The notes under the pieces are model-generated. The model searched no databases, was not told the origin of the DNA, and saw only the letters and a program-made list of their open reading frames with translations. From Myxococcales bacterium (GTDB lineage Bacteria > Myxococcota > Myxococcia > Myxococcales > Anaeromyxobacteraceae): DNA of 10,118 bases. The position numbers and the translations under genes were made by a program. Every line of letters begins with the position of its first letter. Position 1 is the first letter of the stretch. Shown piece by piece: positions 1-5,789 of this stretch. Location: NCBI GenBank assembly GCA_021784995.1, contig JAJYHA010000231.1:1-10118 (forward strand). The letters are read 5' to 3'.

Positions 1-362
1 CCTCGATCGTGCTGGAGGGGGGCGCGCCCGCGCGCGCCCCGCCCGCGCGCTGGATGCGGCCGGCGGCGTACGCGGCCGGCGCGGTGGCGCTGGGCCTCGG
101 CCTCCTAGCCGCCCTGGAGGCCCGGTCGTCGAGCGGCTCCTACGCCGCCGCCGGCGCCATGGTGCGCTCCGACGGCACGCTCCTGGCGGGCACCGATCGG
201 GCGCGCTACGACGCGGCCGTCGGCGCCGGCGACGTCGCGCGGCGCAACGCGTACGTGGGCGCGGCGGGCGCGGCCGCGCTCGCCGTGGCGGCGGGCGTGC
301 TGGGTTACCTCTCGCTCGACCCGCGCTCCCCGGGCGTGGCCGGCGCGGCGCTCCGCTTCTGA
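1..362 (+). CDS. 3' end of an unrecognised membrane protein (5' partial)
   Basis: The reading frame is open to the left edge (first full codon at position 3) and stops with TGA at 360-362, so this is the C-terminal ~119 residues of a gene that starts outside the window. The GTG at position 9 is in frame, but nothing shows it is the start. The visible part has two hydrophobic, Ala/Gly/Leu-rich segments that look like membrane helices (about 20 residues after the WMRP stretch, and again just before GYLSLDP). Between them is a polar stretch with YDAAVGAGD and RRNAYVG. The arrangement of helix, soluble loop with Tyr and Asn, then helix resembles the C-terminal ends of large myxobacterial TPR or PEGA-type envelope proteins; this is a resemblance only and I name no family. 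The last 58 bases overlap the 3' end of the convergent ceramidase-like gene. It is fairly likely to be real, given its sensible hydrophobic pattern; the function is unknown. Confidence 0.55.
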   Translation, partial: SIVLEGGAPARAPPARWMRPAAYAAGAVALGLGLLAALEARSSSGSYAAAGAMVRSDGTLLAGTDRARYDAAVGAGDVARRNAYVGAAGAAALAVAAGVLGYLSLDPRSPGVAGAALRF

Positions 363-1678
363 CCGGCCTCCTCGTGCGGCGCCACCGCGCGCGCCGCGAG
401 GGCGACGGCGCCGCCGAGCCGCGTGGCCAGCTCCGGACCGTAGTAGGTGCGGACGGTCTCGCCGGCCGCCTCGGCCATGCGCTCCGAGGTCTCCACGTAG
501 CCGAGGTAGTCGCCGGCCAGCGAGAGCACCTCGGCCCCTGGCTCCGCAGCCTCGCGCCAGCTCCGGCCCACCGCCGCCACCGGCTCGCCCGGCACCGCGA
601 GCAGCGTGAGCGGACCGAGGCGCAGCGCGGCCACGCGCGCGCGCGCCGGGAACCAACCGTAGAAGAGGTTCCGGGCGATGCGCCGCAGCGGCGGCGGGGC
701 GGCGCCCGGGATGGGCGCCGGCAGCACCGTCGTGGCCGCGGCGAAGGCGAGCGGAGGCCAGGGATCGGGGCGGGAGTAGCGCAGCGGGAGCAGGTGCCCG
801 TCGAGGGCGCGCGCGTAGGCCTCGGGCGTGGCCGGCGCCCGGTGCGGGAGGGCCGGGCTCTGGTCGCCGAGCGCGCCCTGGAAGAAGAGCAGCGGCTCCG
901 GGTGCGCGCGCATGAGCGCCCCCGGCCAGTCGCCCGACAGCCGGCGGTTCTCCACGCCGAGCAGGGTGGCGTGGGCCGGGTAGAGCACCAGGCCGGCGAC
1001 CGTGCGCCCGCCGAGCCCGACGAGGCGCGCGGCGACCAGCCGGCCGTCGACCACCCCGCCGCCCCGGTTGCGGGCGAGCGACGGCACCTCGCCCGCGGCC
1101 ACCGAGAGGTAGGCCGGCTCGCGCGCCTGCAGGGCGGCGCGGACCGCGGCGGCGGCGCGCTCCACCAGGGCGTCGAAGACGGCGCGCCGGTAAGGCCCCG
1201 TCGCGATCCGCTCGGCGAGCGGCTCGTCCCAGAAGGCGCCCGGCCCGGCGTGGGTGTGGGTGGCCGCCACCACGAGCCCGTCCAGCCTCAGATCGCGCAG
1301 GCTCCGCTCGATCGCGTGCTGGAGCGCGCCCGGGACGAGCAGCAGCTCGATGGAGACGAGCGCCACCCGGCAGCCCGGCTCCTCTAGCACCAGCGCCCGC
1401 ACCGCCAGCGGATCGCGCTGCCCCTCGTCGGACCAGCTCAGGCGCGGGAAGCCCGCCACCGGGACCGGCGAGCGCAGGTCGAGGGGGAGCACCGCGGCGC
1501 CCGCGAGGAGCGGCCCGCCCCCGGTCGCCACGGCCTCCAGGCGCGGTGCCCCGTCGCGCCGCCACGGCCGCCAGCGGAGCGATCCGACGCCCAGCGCGGC
1601 GGCGGCCAGCAGCACGACGGCGGCCAGGGCGGTGAGGAGCTTTTTCAAGCCTCGACGGTTATACTCCGCGCCCGCCAT
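305..1678 (-). CDS. Neutral/alkaline ceramidase-like hydrolase (membrane-anchored or secreted)
   Basis: This 457-residue protein resembles the neutral/alkaline non-lysosomal ceramidase family, zinc amidases that cleave the N-acyl bond of ceramide. It has a short basic N-terminus with LKKLL followed by a hydrophobic stretch (about residues 13-34), probably a signal peptide or anchor. Visible family motifs, in order, are ATHTHAGPG (139-147), YPAHATLLG (233-241) with the SGDWPG segment after it, [11 protein letters not shown] (265-275), VPGEP (362-366) and AGDYLGY (388-394). From family knowledge the likely zinc ligands are a His of HTH, H236, E365 and a Tyr of the last motif. Full ceramidases are usually 600 residues or more with a C-terminal Ig-like domain; this protein ends after the catalytic domain, so the substrate may be another N-acyl or ester lipid. 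The ATG at 1678 shares bases with the purF start and lies upstream of the best -10 box; a TTG at 1648 is an alternative start. The gene runs divergently from purF. Confidence 0.75.
   Translation of the reverse strand: MAGAEYNRRGLKKLLTALAAVVLLAAAALGVGSLRWRPWRRDGAPRLEAVATGGGPLLAGAAVLPLDLRSPVPVAGFPRLSWSDEGQRDPLAVRALVLEEPGCRVALVSIELLLVPGALQHAIERSLRDLRLDGLVVAATHTHAGPGAFWDEPLAERIATGPYRRAVFDALVERAAAAVRAALQAREPAYLSVAAGEVPSLARNRGGGVVDGRLVAARLVGLGGRTVAGLVLYPAHATLLGVENRRLSGDWPGALMRAHPEPLLFFQGALGDQSPALPHRAPATPEAYARALDGHLLPLRYSRPDPWPPLAFAAATTVLPAPIPGAAPPPLRRIARNLFYGWFPARARVAALRLGPLTLLAVPGEPVAAVGRSWREAAEPGAEVLSLAGDYLGYVETSERMAEAAGETVRTYYGPELATRLGGAVALAARAVAPHEEAGQKRSAAPATPGERGSSER
1658..1663 (-). promoter_or_regulatory. 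-10 box of the ceramidase-like gene (TATAAC)
   Basis: Read on the minus strand, the sequence is TATAAC, matching TATAAT at five of six positions in very GC-rich surroundings. It shares the TATA core with the purF -10 box on the other strand. I see no good -35 hexamer. Transcription would begin near 1651, downstream of the ATG at 1678, which favours translation from the TTG at 1648 on an almost leaderless message. Confidence 0.4.
1660..1665 (+). promoter_or_regulatory. -10 box of purF (TATACT)
   Basis: TATACT matches the housekeeping -10 consensus at five of six positions and is the only AT-rich hexamer in this gap. The -35 position at 17-bp spacing reads GAGCTT, which is weak. The predicted start of transcription is around 1672, only about five bases before the purF ATG, and no Shine-Dalgarno sequence lies between. 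The purF message may therefore be nearly leaderless. Confidence 0.5.
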
Positions 1679-3134
1679 GGGTTACGACGCCCTCCACGAC
1701 AAGCCGAAGGAAGAGTGCGGCGTCTTCGGGACCTGGGCGCTCGGCCAGAGCGACGAGGCCGCCAACTTCACCTACCTCGGCCTGCACGCGCTGCAGCACC
1801 GCGGGCAGGAGTCGGCCGGCATCGTGTCCGCCGACGGCAAGGCGCTCCACGTGCACCGCGGCATGGGCCTGGTGGCGGACATCTTCACGGCCGACGTGCT
1901 CGCCCAGCTCCCCGGCGGGGCGGCCATCGGCCACGTGCGCTACTCCACCTCCGGCGCCAGCCACCTCAAGAACGCCCAGCCCATCGCCATCCAGTACGCG
2001 GGCGGCGCGGTGGCGGTGGCGCACAACGGCAACCTGGTGAACGCGGAGGCGCTCCGCGCCGAGCTGGAGGCGCAGGGCTCCATCTTCCAGACCACCAGCG
2101 ACACCGAGGTGATCCTGCACCTCATGGCCCGCTTCCGGCCGGAGCGCGGCCCGAGCGGCTCCACCGAGAACCACGTGGCGGCGGTGCGCGCGGCGCTGCA
2201 GCGCGTCGCGGGCGCCTTCTCGCTCCTCTTCCTGACCGAGCGGAGCATGATCGGCGCCCGCGACCGGTTCGGCTTCCGCCCGCTCGTGATCGGGCGCCTC
2301 AAGCAGAGCTGGGTGCTGGCCAGCGAGACCACCGCCCTCGACCTCATCGAGGCGGAGTACGTGCGCGAGGTGGAGCCCGGCGAGATCGTGGTCGTCGACG
2401 AGCGGGGTCTGCGCTCGGAGCGGATCGACGCGGCGCCCCCGCAGCGCCGGCTGGGGCGCTGCGTCTTCGAGCACATCTACTTCGCGCGCCCCGACTCCAT
2501 CCTCTTCGGGCGCTCGGTGCACGAGGTGCGCGCGGCCTTCGGCGCCCAGCTGGCCCGGGCGCACCCGGTGTCGGCCGACGTGGTGATCGCGGTCCCCGAC
2601 TCCGGCGTGCCCGCCTCCATCGGCTACGCGCGCGAGAGCGGCATCCCCTACGACGTGGGGCTGGTCCGCTCGCACTACATCGGGCGGACCTTCATCGAGC
2701 CGCAGCAGTCGATCCGCCACTTCGGCGTGAAGCTGAAGCTGAACGCGGTGCGCGGGGTGCTGGCCGGCAAGCGGGTGGTGGTGGTGGACGACTCCGTCGT
2801 GCGCGGCACCACCAGCAGGAAGATCGTGAAGATGATCCGCGACGCGGGCGCCAGGGAGGTCCACCTCCGCATCAGCTCGCCGCCCACGGCCTGGCCCTGC
2901 TACTACGGGATCGACACGCCGACGCGGCAGGAGCTCATCGCCTCCTCGCACACGGTGGAGGAGATCGCGCGGTACGTCACCGCCGACACGCTCGGCTACC
3001 TCTCGATCGACGGCCTCTACGCCGCGCTGGGCGAGCCGCGCGAGGGGTACTGCGACGCCTGCTTCACCGGCGCCTACCTCCTCGCGTTTCCGCAGACCCG
3101 CCCCGCGGCCCCGCTGCGCCTGGTGGGGGGGTAG
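1677..3134 (+). CDS. purF: Amidophosphoribosyltransferase (PurF), iron-sulfur type
   Basis: PurF catalyses the first committed step of purine synthesis, making 5-phosphoribosylamine from PRPP and glutamine in the cytosol. The 485-residue protein has an N-terminal Ntn glutaminase domain. Its nucleophile is C14 in EECGVFG, preceded by a 13-residue propeptide that family members remove autocatalytically. HRGQES (41-46), RYSTSG (88-93) and HNGNL (116-120) complete the glutamine site. The phosphoribosyltransferase half carries the PRPP loop [14 protein letters not shown] (367-380). Four cysteines, C262, C408, C459 and C462, sit where the Bacillus subtilis-type enzyme binds its 4Fe-4S cluster, so this is the oxygen-sensitive cluster type, not the E. 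coli type. The ATG at 1677 is chosen because it gives the expected propeptide length; no ribosome-binding site precedes it. The gene appears to be a single transcription unit: the gene upstream is divergent and a hairpin follows the stop codon. Confidence 0.97.
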   Translation: MGYDALHDKPKEECGVFGTWALGQSDEAANFTYLGLHALQHRGQESAGIVSADGKALHVHRGMGLVADIFTADVLAQLPGGAAIGHVRYSTSGASHLKNAQPIAIQYAGGAVAVAHNGNLVNAEALRAELEAQGSIFQTTSDTEVILHLMARFRPERGPSGSTENHVAAVRAALQRVAGAFSLLFLTERSMIGARDRFGFRPLVIGRLKQSWVLASETTALDLIEAEYVREVEPGEIVVVDERGLRSERIDAAPPQRRLGRCVFEHIYFARPDSILFGRSVHEVRAAFGAQLARAHPVSADVVIAVPDSGVPASIGYARESGIPYDVGLVRSHYIGRTFIEPQQSIRHFGVKLKLNAVRGVLAGKRVVVVDDSVVRGTTSRKIVKMIRDAGAREVHLRISSPPTAWPCYYGIDTPTRQELIASSHTVEEIARYVTADTLGYLSIDGLYAALGEPREGYCDACFTGAYLLAFPQTRPAAPLRLVGG

Positions 3135-3160
3135 CGGCCGGCCGGAGGCGGGGCGCCGCG

Positions 3161-3179
3161 CCGGCCCGGTGGCCGGTTT
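3161..3179 (+). terminator. Probable terminator after purF
   Basis: The sequence CCGGCC-CGGT-GGCCGG forms a perfect 6-bp GC stem with a 4-base loop, followed directly by TTT. It lies 27 bases after the purF stop codon. The short T run makes it a modest intrinsic terminator. Confidence 0.5.
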
Positions 3180-3230
3180 CCGCCCCCCGGGTCGCGCGAG
3201 CGCTTCGAACGGGTAACCGAGCCCCGTCCC

Positions 3231-3252
3231 GCGGCGTGCGTCGCCACGCCGC
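3231..3252. repeat. 8-bp inverted repeat upstream of the DUF155 gene
   Basis: GCGGCGTG (3231-3238) and CACGCCGC (3245-3252) form a perfect inverted repeat around the six bases CGTCGC. It lies 35 bases before the GTG start of the next gene and could be an operator, or a hairpin in the 5' leader. No T run follows, so it is not a typical terminator. Confidence 0.35.
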
Positions 3253-3287
3253 GTGACAGCGCGCGCGCGCCGCGTCAAGCTCGCGGC

Positions 3288-4412
3288 GTGAGCGCCGATC
3301 CCGCACCGGCCTGGCGCGTCGCCGACGGCGCCGTCCACGTCTACCGGCTCTTCGACGTCGGGGACGGGGTGGACCTGGCCCGCGCCGAGGCGCTGCTGGC
3401 GGCGCCTCGGTCGCGGCTGGCGCTGGAGAGCGCCAAGGGGACGACCGCGCTCGAGATCCCGCGCCCGCCCCTGCGGGTCGCGCTCGGCGAGCGCCGGATC
3501 GCGCTGGCGAGCGGCGAGCGCGCGGCCACCGCCAGCGCCCGGGTGTTCGACTACGGCGTGGTGAGCGTGCGCTACCGCCTCCCGGTCGAGCCCGGCACGC
3601 CGCTCCCGGCGCTGGTGTCGCTGGCGGAGCAGCTGGTGGCGCGCCCGACCGCCGAGCTCGACGCCGCCGCGCGCGCGGAGGCGCAGGAGCTGGCGCGCGC
3701 GCTCGGCCCCGCCATCGCCCGGCCCCACGCCTGGGAGGGGCTCGAGGCGTATCACGTGTTCGTCGTGCACCGGTTCGAGGCGCCGGCCACCGCCGCCGAG
3801 GTGGCGGCCGGCGCGCCGCTCGCCGAGCTGCTGCTCGGCGAGACGAGCCCGGCCCCGCTCTCCGCCGGCGAGCGCCAGGACGTGATGAAGCACGCCTTCA
3901 GCTACCTGGCGGACGACCTGGCGGTGGTGGACTGGAACAGCGCCTTCGTGCTCGAGCCCTCGCGCGCGAGCGACATCCCGGACCTGCTCGAGTTCGCGAC
4001 CGCGCACCTGCTCGAGCTGCGCTATTACGACGCCCTGCTCGACCAGGAGCTGGGCTCGATCTACGAGGAGCTGGGCGCGCGCCGGCGGCTGTCGCGGCTG
4101 GTGACCCGCCGCTACCTGAAGCTGCAGCGGCGCACGGCCGCGCTCCGTCTCGAGATCGCCGAGATGCTGGAGCGCGTGGACAACGCCGTGAAGATCATCG
4201 GCGACTTCTACCTGGCGCGCCTCTACCAGGGCGCGCTGCGCCGCTTCCGGGTGCCCGACTGGGAGGAGTCGGTCCTGCGCAAGCAGAAGCTGCTGGTGGA
4301 GCTGAACGCCATCATGAACGACGCGGCCGACCGGCGGCGCGCCGAGCTGCTCGAGCTGACCGTCATCCTCCTCATCCTGTGGGAGATCCTGTACGCGCTG
4401 CTGCGCCGGTGA
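3288..4412 (+). CDS. RMD1/YagE (DUF155) family membrane-anchored protein
   Basis: This 374-residue protein fits the RMD1/YagE (DUF155) family. That family has no known enzymatic activity; eukaryotic members are mitochondrial proteins linked to microtubule dynamics or mitochondrial translation. The N-terminal half holds the characteristic RVFDYGVVSVRY strand (85-96). The second half is charged and helical, probably coiled coil (about 240-350), with LRYYDALLDQELGSIYEEL (244-262) and GDFYLARLYQ (305-314). The very C-terminus (about 354-372) is one strongly hydrophobic helix ending in RR, so the bulk probably faces the cytoplasm on a C-terminal tail anchor. GTG at 3288 is the only usual start codon I find in frame between the purF stop and the conserved region; the next is a GTG at 3369. 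There is no clear Shine-Dalgarno sequence. The genes on either side appear to be transcribed separately. The biochemical role is unknown. Confidence 0.75.
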   Translation: MSADPAPAWRVADGAVHVYRLFDVGDGVDLARAEALLAAPRSRLALESAKGTTALEIPRPPLRVALGERRIALASGERAATASARVFDYGVVSVRYRLPVEPGTPLPALVSLAEQLVARPTAELDAAARAEAQELARALGPAIARPHAWEGLEAYHVFVVHRFEAPATAAEVAAGAPLAELLLGETSPAPLSAGERQDVMKHAFSYLADDLAVVDWNSAFVLEPSRASDIPDLLEFATAHLLELRYYDALLDQELGSIYEELGARRRLSRLVTRRYLKLQRRTAALRLEIAEMLERVDNAVKIIGDFYLARLYQGALRRFRVPDWEESVLRKQKLLVELNAIMNDAADRRRAELLELTVILLILWEILYALLRR

Positions 4413-4413
4413 C

Positions 4414-4432
4414 GGCGCGGCGGCCGCGCGCC
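4414..4432 (+). terminator. Possible hairpin terminator after the DUF155 gene
   Basis: GGCGCG (4414-4419) pairs with CGCGCC (4427-4432) around a 7-base loop, one base after the stop codon. No T run follows, so it may be a weak or factor-dependent terminator, or an accident of the base composition. Confidence 0.25.
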
Positions 4433-4514
4433 CTCCGGCCCGCCGTTGCAGGGGTTTCAGGTGACCCGATCGCGCGAAAGGGCCATTTTCCAGGCGGATC
4501 GTGCGTCGTCGAGG

Positions 4515-4543
4515 TTGACGATCGGATCGCGATGCGATATCGG
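4515..4543 (+). promoter_or_regulatory. Predicted promoter of the HU gene
   Basis: TTGACG at 4515-4520 (five of six -35 positions) is followed after exactly 17 bp by TATCGG at 4538-4543, which keeps the TAT of the -10 box. The spacing is ideal and the site lies in the only relatively AT-rich part of the gap. It would start transcription near 4550 and give a leader of about 60 bases. Confidence 0.5.
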
Positions 4544-4565
4544 GGCTGTGTTTGCAACGCTTTCA

Positions 4566-4586
4566 CGGCCGGAACGGATCCGGCCG
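4566..4586 (+). promoter_or_regulatory. Leader hairpin before the HU gene
   Basis: CGGCCGG (4566-4572) and CCGGCCG (4580-4586) form a perfect 7-bp stem with loop AACGGAT inside the predicted 5' leader. It ends 13 bases before the Shine-Dalgarno sequence (GGAGGT, 4599-4604). It could stabilise the message or bind a regulator; no known riboswitch class is recognised. Confidence 0.35.
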
Positions 4587-4609
4587 GAGCCCAGGGACGG
4601 AGGTCGGAC

Positions 4610-4897
4610 ATGACGCAGGCCCAGTTCTTCCAGGCGGTGGCGGAGCAGTCCCAGATGAGCAAGGTGCAGGTGCGCGAGGTCTTCGCGGCGGTGGAGGAGG
4701 TCGTCCGCAAGAACCTGAAGAGCGCGGGGAAGATCCCGCTGGGCGGCCTCGGCGCCGTCAAGCTGGTCGACCGCAAAGCGCGGATCGGCCGCAACCCGGC
4801 CACGGGCGAGCAGATCAAGATCCCGGCCCGCACGGCCATCAAGATCGCGCCGGCCAAGGCCCTGAAGGACATGTTCAACAAGAAGGGGAAGAAGTAG
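4610..4897 (+). CDS. HU-family nucleoid DNA-binding protein
   Basis: HU proteins are small dimers that bend and compact DNA. The 95-residue length is usual for the family. The N-terminal helical part (about 1-40) is followed by the saddle with IPLGGLGAVKL (42-52) and the arm motif GRNPATGE (60-67). In that motif P63 is the conserved proline that inserts between base pairs. The C-terminal helix APAKALKDMF (80-89) ends in the lysine-rich tail NKKGKK, slightly more basic than in E. coli HU. The ATG at 4610 is supported by GGAGGT six bases upstream and by the start position relative to the family. The gene looks monocistronic: it has its own promoter, a leader hairpin and a strong terminator, which suits an abundant protein. 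An IHF subunit is less likely, but I cannot fully separate the DNABII subfamilies by eye. Confidence 0.93.
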   Translation: MTQAQFFQAVAEQSQMSKVQVREVFAAVEEVVRKNLKSAGKIPLGGLGAVKLVDRKARIGRNPATGEQIKIPARTAIKIAPAKALKDMFNKKGKK

Positions 4898-4942
4898 GCG
4901 TTAGAGATTCGTCGCGCGCGTCCGCGCGCGGCATGCACCCTC

Positions 4943-4976
4943 GAGCCCACCGTCGCGCAGCCGCGGCGGTGGGCTC
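4943..4976 (+). terminator. Strong hairpin terminator after the HU gene
   Basis: GAGCCCACCGTCGCG (4943-4957) pairs with CGCGGCGGTGGGCTC (4962-4976) around the loop CAGC, giving a 15-bp stem with a single T-G wobble. It lies 45 bases after the HU stop and is followed by TGCTGCTTCC, a weak pyrimidine-rich tail. It is the clearest terminator in the window. Confidence 0.8.
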
Positions 4977-5206
4977 TGCTGCTTCCGGCGCCCCGTCCGC
5001 TCCCTCCACCCCGCACCGCGCCGCCACCACGCCGCCACCGCCCCGCCGAGCTGGAGCGCATCGCGCGGGCCCGGCGCCCGCCGACCCCGCCCTCCACGCA
5101 CGGCTCACGGTGAGGGGTTTCCATGACCGTGCGGGTACGTCCCGAAAGGGTCTGTCCGTGAGGAGGCCGGCATCCAGCACGCGGCGATGCTCGAGCGACT
5201 TCATCC
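4977..5206. other. Non-coding, C-rich and partly structured stretch upstream of nuoE
   Basis: No convincing gene is seen here. The left part (about 4987-5050) is very poor in A and T on the top strand, with C in large excess, and contains an 11-bp tandem (5019-5029 and 5030-5040, ten of eleven identical). The right part holds a stem CACGGT/ACCGTG (5106-5111 with 5126-5131) and two mutually exclusive small hairpins sharing CCC at 5141-5143. One is CGGG/CCCG (5132-5135 with 5141-5144); the other is CCC-GAAA-GGG (5141-5150). A 12-codon frame with a plausible ribosome site spans 5123-5161. All of this lies upstream of the best nuoE promoter. Confidence 0.45.
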
Positions 5207-5235
5207 TTGACATCCACCGGGCCGGAACCTAGCCT
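5207..5235 (+). promoter_or_regulatory. Predicted promoter of the nuoEFJK cluster
   Basis: A perfect -35 hexamer TTGACA (5207-5212) is followed after exactly 17 bp by TAGCCT (5230-5235), which keeps the important first, second and last bases of the -10 box. Transcription would start near 5242, giving a leader of about 26 bases before the nuoE ATG. This is the best promoter match in the window. Confidence 0.65.
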
Positions 5236-5267
5236 GCACAGCGTTTTTCGCGGCATCTCGGACACTT

Positions 5268-5789
5268 ATGCCCAATTCCACTCCTGGCACGCCGGGCGCG
5301 TGGAGCGACCTGCCCGCCGACCGCGTGGCTCGCTTCGACGCGGAGCTTGCCCCCGTCCTCAGGCGGTACCCCGAGGACCGGAAGGCCTCGGCGATGATCC
5401 CCGCGCTGCGAATCGGCGAGCACATCTTCGGGTACCTGTCGCCGCCGGTGATGGCGCTCGCCGCCGACCGGCTGGGTGTCTCGCCGGCGCGGGCCGAGGA
5501 GGTCGCGACCTTCTACGTGATGTTCAACACCAAGCCGGTGGGGCGGCACGTGGTCGAGGTCTGCACCAACGTCTCCTGCTCCCTCACCGGCGCCGACCGC
5601 ATCTTCCGCGCCCTGCTCCAGAAGTACGGGCTCCAGAACGGCCAGACCACGGCGGACGGCAACATCACGCTGCGCGAGGTGGAGTGCCTCGGCTCCTGCG
5701 GCACGGCTCCCGCCATGCTGATCGACGAGGACATGCACGAGCGGCTCACGCTCCAGAAGGTCGAGACCCTCCTCGGGAGCCTGAAGTGA
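5268..5789 (+). CDS. nuoE: NADH-quinone oxidoreductase subunit E (NuoE)
   Basis: NuoE is the roughly 24-kDa subunit at the NADH-oxidising tip of respiratory complex I and carries the 2Fe-2S cluster N1a beside NuoF. The 173-residue protein has the helical N-terminal part, with RYPEDRKASAMIPAL (33-47) and FYVMFNTKPVGRHVVEVC (82-99), then a thioredoxin-like domain. Four cluster ligands are in place: C99 and C104 (C-x4-C) and C140 and C144 (C-x3-C, in ECLGSCG). The length and spacing are normal. The ATG at 5268 gives the usual N-terminus, although the ribosome-binding site is weak. The gene opens the nuo cluster behind a good promoter, and its stop codon overlaps the start of nuoF, so the two are probably translationally coupled. 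Confidence 0.96.
   Translation: MPNSTPGTPGAWSDLPADRVARFDAELAPVLRRYPEDRKASAMIPALRIGEHIFGYLSPPVMALAADRLGVSPARAEEVATFYVMFNTKPVGRHVVEVCTNVSCSLTGADRIFRALLQKYGLQNGQTTADGNITLREVECLGSCGTAPAMLIDEDMHERLTLQKVETLLGSLK

Noticed and set aside
105..1565. A 486-codon minus-strand frame overlapping the ceramidase-like gene
   Set aside because: It is an out-of-phase reading of the same strand, extremely rich in Arg, Ala and Gly. The other frame shows the ceramidase motifs in order.
1659..4007. A 782-codon open frame on the minus strand
   Set aside because: It is antisense to purF and the DUF155 gene and consists largely of Arg, Gly, Ala, His and Val repeats, as expected when GC-rich third positions remove stop codons. 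No domain is recognisable.
4379..4609. N-terminal extension of HU upstream of 4610
   Set aside because: The in-frame extension runs through the predicted promoter and leader, and HU proteins begin at the MTQAQFF position, which has a good ribosome-binding site.
5123..5161. A 12-codon gene (MTVRVRPERVCP)
   Set aside because: It has a plausible ribosome site but is too short to support as a gene by itself, and it lies upstream of the predicted transcription start. It is recorded only as part of a finding.
5106..5166. A known riboswitch (for example a cyclic-di-GMP type) before nuoE
   Set aside because: The GAAA tetraloop and small stems do not match the conserved core of any class I can recall, and the multi-stem junction is missing.
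4372..5265. A 297-codon minus-strand frame covering HU and the nuoE upstream region
   Set aside because: It is antisense to a certain HU gene and across its terminator, Arg/Ser-rich, with no recognisable domain.
5207..5785. N-terminal extension of NuoF through the nuoE region
   Set aside because: The extension is an out-of-frame reading of nuoE. The GTG overlapping the nuoE stop gives a normal NuoF N-terminus with its own ribosome site.
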